Positions 62,384 to 64,000 of a DNA stretch of 64,000 nt are shown one piece after another. The position numbers and the translations under genes are program-made. Position 1 is the stretch's first letter. Every line of letters begins with the position of its first letter. The stretch is from Mycobacterium alsense (lineage in GTDB: Bacteria; Actinomycetota; Actinomycetes; Mycobacteriales; Mycobacteriaceae): the NCBI RefSeq assembly GCF_002086635.1, contig NZ_MVHD01000016.1, positions 1 through 64,000 on the forward strand, written 5' to 3'. The notes beneath the pieces are model-generated. The model was not told the origin of the DNA. It ran no database searches and worked only from the letters and a program-made list of their open reading frames with translations.

Positions 62384-63696
62384 ACCCGGTTCATCTCGGC
62401 CTGGAACCGGCGGTAGCTCTCCCTGCGGCCGGGCCGGCGCCGCACGATCAGCCAGCCGGACCCGAGGGCGGCGAACCACAGCGGAAACCAGGCGAGCGCG
62501 ATCGCGGTCTCCCGCTGGGTGCACAGCGTCCAGAGCACGAATGCGAAGAAACCCAGCACGGCCCAGCACATCGCCACGCCCGCGGGCATCCGGTACGACG
62601 CATCGGCGTGGCGCTGCGGGTGGCGGCGCCGGTAGACCAGGTAGCTGACGACGATCATCGCCCACACGAACATGAACAACAGCGAGGCGATGGTGGTCAC
62701 GAGGGTGAAGGCCCACATGACCGAACCGCCGAGATACAGCAGCGGGATCGAGGTCAGCAGCAGCACCGCCGTGAGACAAAGGGCCGCCGCCGGCACGCTG
62801 GAGCGGTTCAGGCGGCAGAAAATCGCCGGGGCGCTGCCTTCGTCGGCCAGGCCGAAAAGCATGCGCCCGGTCGAGAACACCCCGGAGTTGGCCGCCGAGG
62901 CCGCCGCGGTCGTCACCACGAAATTGACGACGGACGCGGCGGCGCCGAGACCCGCCAGCGCGAACATCGTCACGAAAGGGGACTCGCCGCTGGGAAACTG
63001 GCGCCACGGGACCACGGTGAGCATGGCCAGCAGCGCGCCGACGTAGAAGATCGCCACCCGAATCGGGACGGCGTTGATCGCGCGCGGGAGCGTGCGGCGC
63101 GGGTCGGCCGACTCGGCCGCCGCGGCGCCGACGAGTTCGACACCCACAAACGCGAAGAACGCGATCTGGAACCCCCCGACCACGCCCATGAAGCCGGCGC
63201 CGAAGAATCCGCCGTCGTTCCACAGGTTGGCCACCGCCGCCCGATGGCCTTGTGGCGAGACGAAATTGGTCGCCACGAGCACCGCGCCCACGCCGATGAA
63301 GCACACGATCGCCGCCACCTTGATCAGCGCGAACCAGAACTCGATCTCCCCGAAGTTGCGGACGCCGAACAGGTTGACCGCGAGGATCGCGCCGACCGTC
63401 ACCAGCGCCACCGGCCAGGCCGGCAGCCCGGGCCACCAGAACTTCGAATAGCCGGCGATCGCAACGATTTCCGCGATGCCCGTGACCATCCAGGCAAACC
63501 AATACGACCAGCCGACGAAGAACCCGGCCGCCGGGCCCAGCAGGTCGGCCGCGAAGTCGACGAACGATTTGTAGTTCAGGTTCGACAACAGCAGCTCGCC
63601 CATCGCGCGGAGCACGAAAAACACGAAGAAGCCGATGATTCCGTACACCAACACGACCGCCGGGCCCGCGTGGGAGATCGTGCGCCCGGAACCCAT
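62353..63696 (-). CDS. APC-family amino-acid permease (CycA-like), start unclear
   Basis: From the first ordinary start (ATG 63696) this is 447 residues with about 11 membrane segments, but homologous sequence continues to 63780. There the frame reads PQLRRGLSNRHIQLIAIGGA and IGTGLF, the conserved cytoplasmic N-terminus and first substrate-binding helix of APC permeases. No ATG, GTG or TTG occurs in that stretch, and the codon before it (TAG, 63783-63781) is the stop of the upstream oxidoreductase in the same frame. A CTG start (63768) or disruption are possible. The AVLVATNFVSPQGH and CTQRETAIALAWF regions match amino-acid transporters. Specificity unknown. Confidence 0.82.
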   Translation of the reverse strand: MGSGRTISHAGPAVVLVYGIIGFFVFFVLRAMGELLLSNLNYKSFVDFAADLLGPAAGFFVGWSYWFAWMVTGIAEIVAIAGYSKFWWPGLPAWPVALVTVGAILAVNLFGVRNFGEIEFWFALIKVAAIVCFIGVGAVLVATNFVSPQGHRAAVANLWNDGGFFGAGFMGVVGGFQIAFFAFVGVELVGAAAAESADPRRTLPRAINAVPIRVAIFYVGALLAMLTVVPWRQFPSGESPFVTMFALAGLGAAASVVNFVVTTAAASAANSGVFSTGRMLFGLADEGSAPAIFCRLNRSSVPAAALCLTAVLLLTSIPLLYLGGSVMWAFTLVTTIASLLFMFVWAMIVVSYLVYRRRHPQRHADASYRMPAGVAMCWAVLGFFAFVLWTLCTQRETAIALAWFPLWFAALGSGWLIVRRRPGRRESYRRFQAEMNRVYDGALGRSK

Positions 63697-63780
63697 GAAC
63701 AGCCCGGTGCCGATCGCGCCGCCGATCGCGATCAGCTGGATGTGGCGGTTTGAAAGGCCCCGCCGCAGTTGCGGGATCTT

Positions 63781-64000
63781 CTACGCTCCGTCGTCGCGAA
63801 GCTTGACCACCAGCTTGCCGACGTTGGCGCCGTCGAACAGCATGTTGATCGCCGTCGGCAGCTGCTCGAAGCCCTCGACCACCGTCTCGAGCGGCGTGAG
63901 CCGGCCGTCGGCGATCAGCCCGGCGATCTCGGTGGCCGCCTCCGCCGCACGCCCCAGATGGTCGAGGACGATGAAGCCCTGCAGCGTGGCGCGCTGGATC
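63781..64000 (-). CDS. NADP-dependent MDR oxidoreductase, C-terminal fragment
   Basis: The window edge cuts this gene; only the last ~72 residues are seen. They read LQGFIVLDHLGRAAEAATEI, ADGRLTPLETVVEGFEQLP and AINMLFDGANVGKLVVKLRD, the typical C-terminus of CurA/YncB-type NADP-dependent oxidoreductases (prostaglandin/leukotriene reductase-like), where GKLVVKL is a fixed end. The frame runs directly, past its own TAG, into the conserved N-terminus of the permease. The role is unknown beyond reduction of enones or quinones. Confidence 0.75.
   Translation of the reverse strand, partial: IQRATLQGFIVLDHLGRAAEAATEIAGLIADGRLTPLETVVEGFEQLPTAINMLFDGANVGKLVVKLRDDGA

Overview
The window is high-GC actinobacterial DNA and is best explained as a slow-growing, non-tuberculous Mycobacterium. 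The main evidence is a complete mce3-type operon, an MPTR-type PPE gene, dense fadD/fadE/echA genes, and gene order that follows M. tuberculosis from about Rv1911c to Rv1976c (synteny judged from memory, not by a search). No tRNA, rRNA, CRISPR array, insertion sequence or prophage was seen. The first ~140 bases are a poly-G run that replaces real sequence and looks like a sequencing or assembly artefact at a contig end.

Layout. 143-1368: a minus-strand operon (AhpD-like protein, nitroreductase, truncated SRPBCC protein). 1567-6723: an accessory block with two paralogous small-domain proteins flanking an adenylate-forming ligase, then a TetR repressor with an 18-bp palindromic operator and a phytoene-desaturase-like flavoprotein. 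6729-10461: a six-gene minus-strand operon headed by an ArsR regulator (SRPBCC, fadB5, SRPBCC, lppC, lipase), divergent from a metallo-beta-lactamase-fold gene. 11426-16673: intact isocitrate lyase 2 and a large MPTR PPE gene with two tandem arrays. 17034-18980: a Gly-rich lipoprotein, an LLM flavin oxidoreductase and a Gln-rich exported peptide. 19660-23523: a redox operon (two SDRs, a DUF899 protein, an ECF sigma factor and a DinB-like protein) behind tandem operator-like repeats and a leader hairpin. 23606-31123: fadD31, several small conserved proteins, two DJ-1/PfpI-family genes and tpx.

31125-57753 is the most coherent part: an apparent Mce3R regulon with its parts side by side. The minus-strand operon echA13-fadE17-fadE18-fadD (two complete acyl-CoA synthetases fused in one frame) diverges from an operon of LLM monooxygenase, ferredoxin-reductase/FAD-monooxygenase fusion, epoxide hydrolase, degenerate RibBA and SDR. 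Then come mce3R (double TetR), a limonene-epoxide-hydrolase-like gene, and the ten-gene yrbE3A-to-Mce-associated-protein transporter operon followed by a CAP-domain protein. An identical 18-nt sequence, in opposite orientation, lies in the two divergent promoter regions at 37716 and 46125, about 8.4 kb apart. The genes together suggest import, CoA activation, dehydrogenation/hydration, oxygenation and epoxide opening of a hydrophobic substrate whose identity is unknown.

57845-64000: a nitronate-monooxygenase-like protein lacking the usual histidine, a NYN-domain protein, an acyl-CoA-dehydrogenase-fold monooxygenase, an epimerase, a small membrane protein bracketed by related short tandem arrays, a SnoaL/LEH-like protein, an amino-acid permease whose conserved N-terminus has no ordinary start codon, and the end of an MDR oxidoreductase cut by the window edge.
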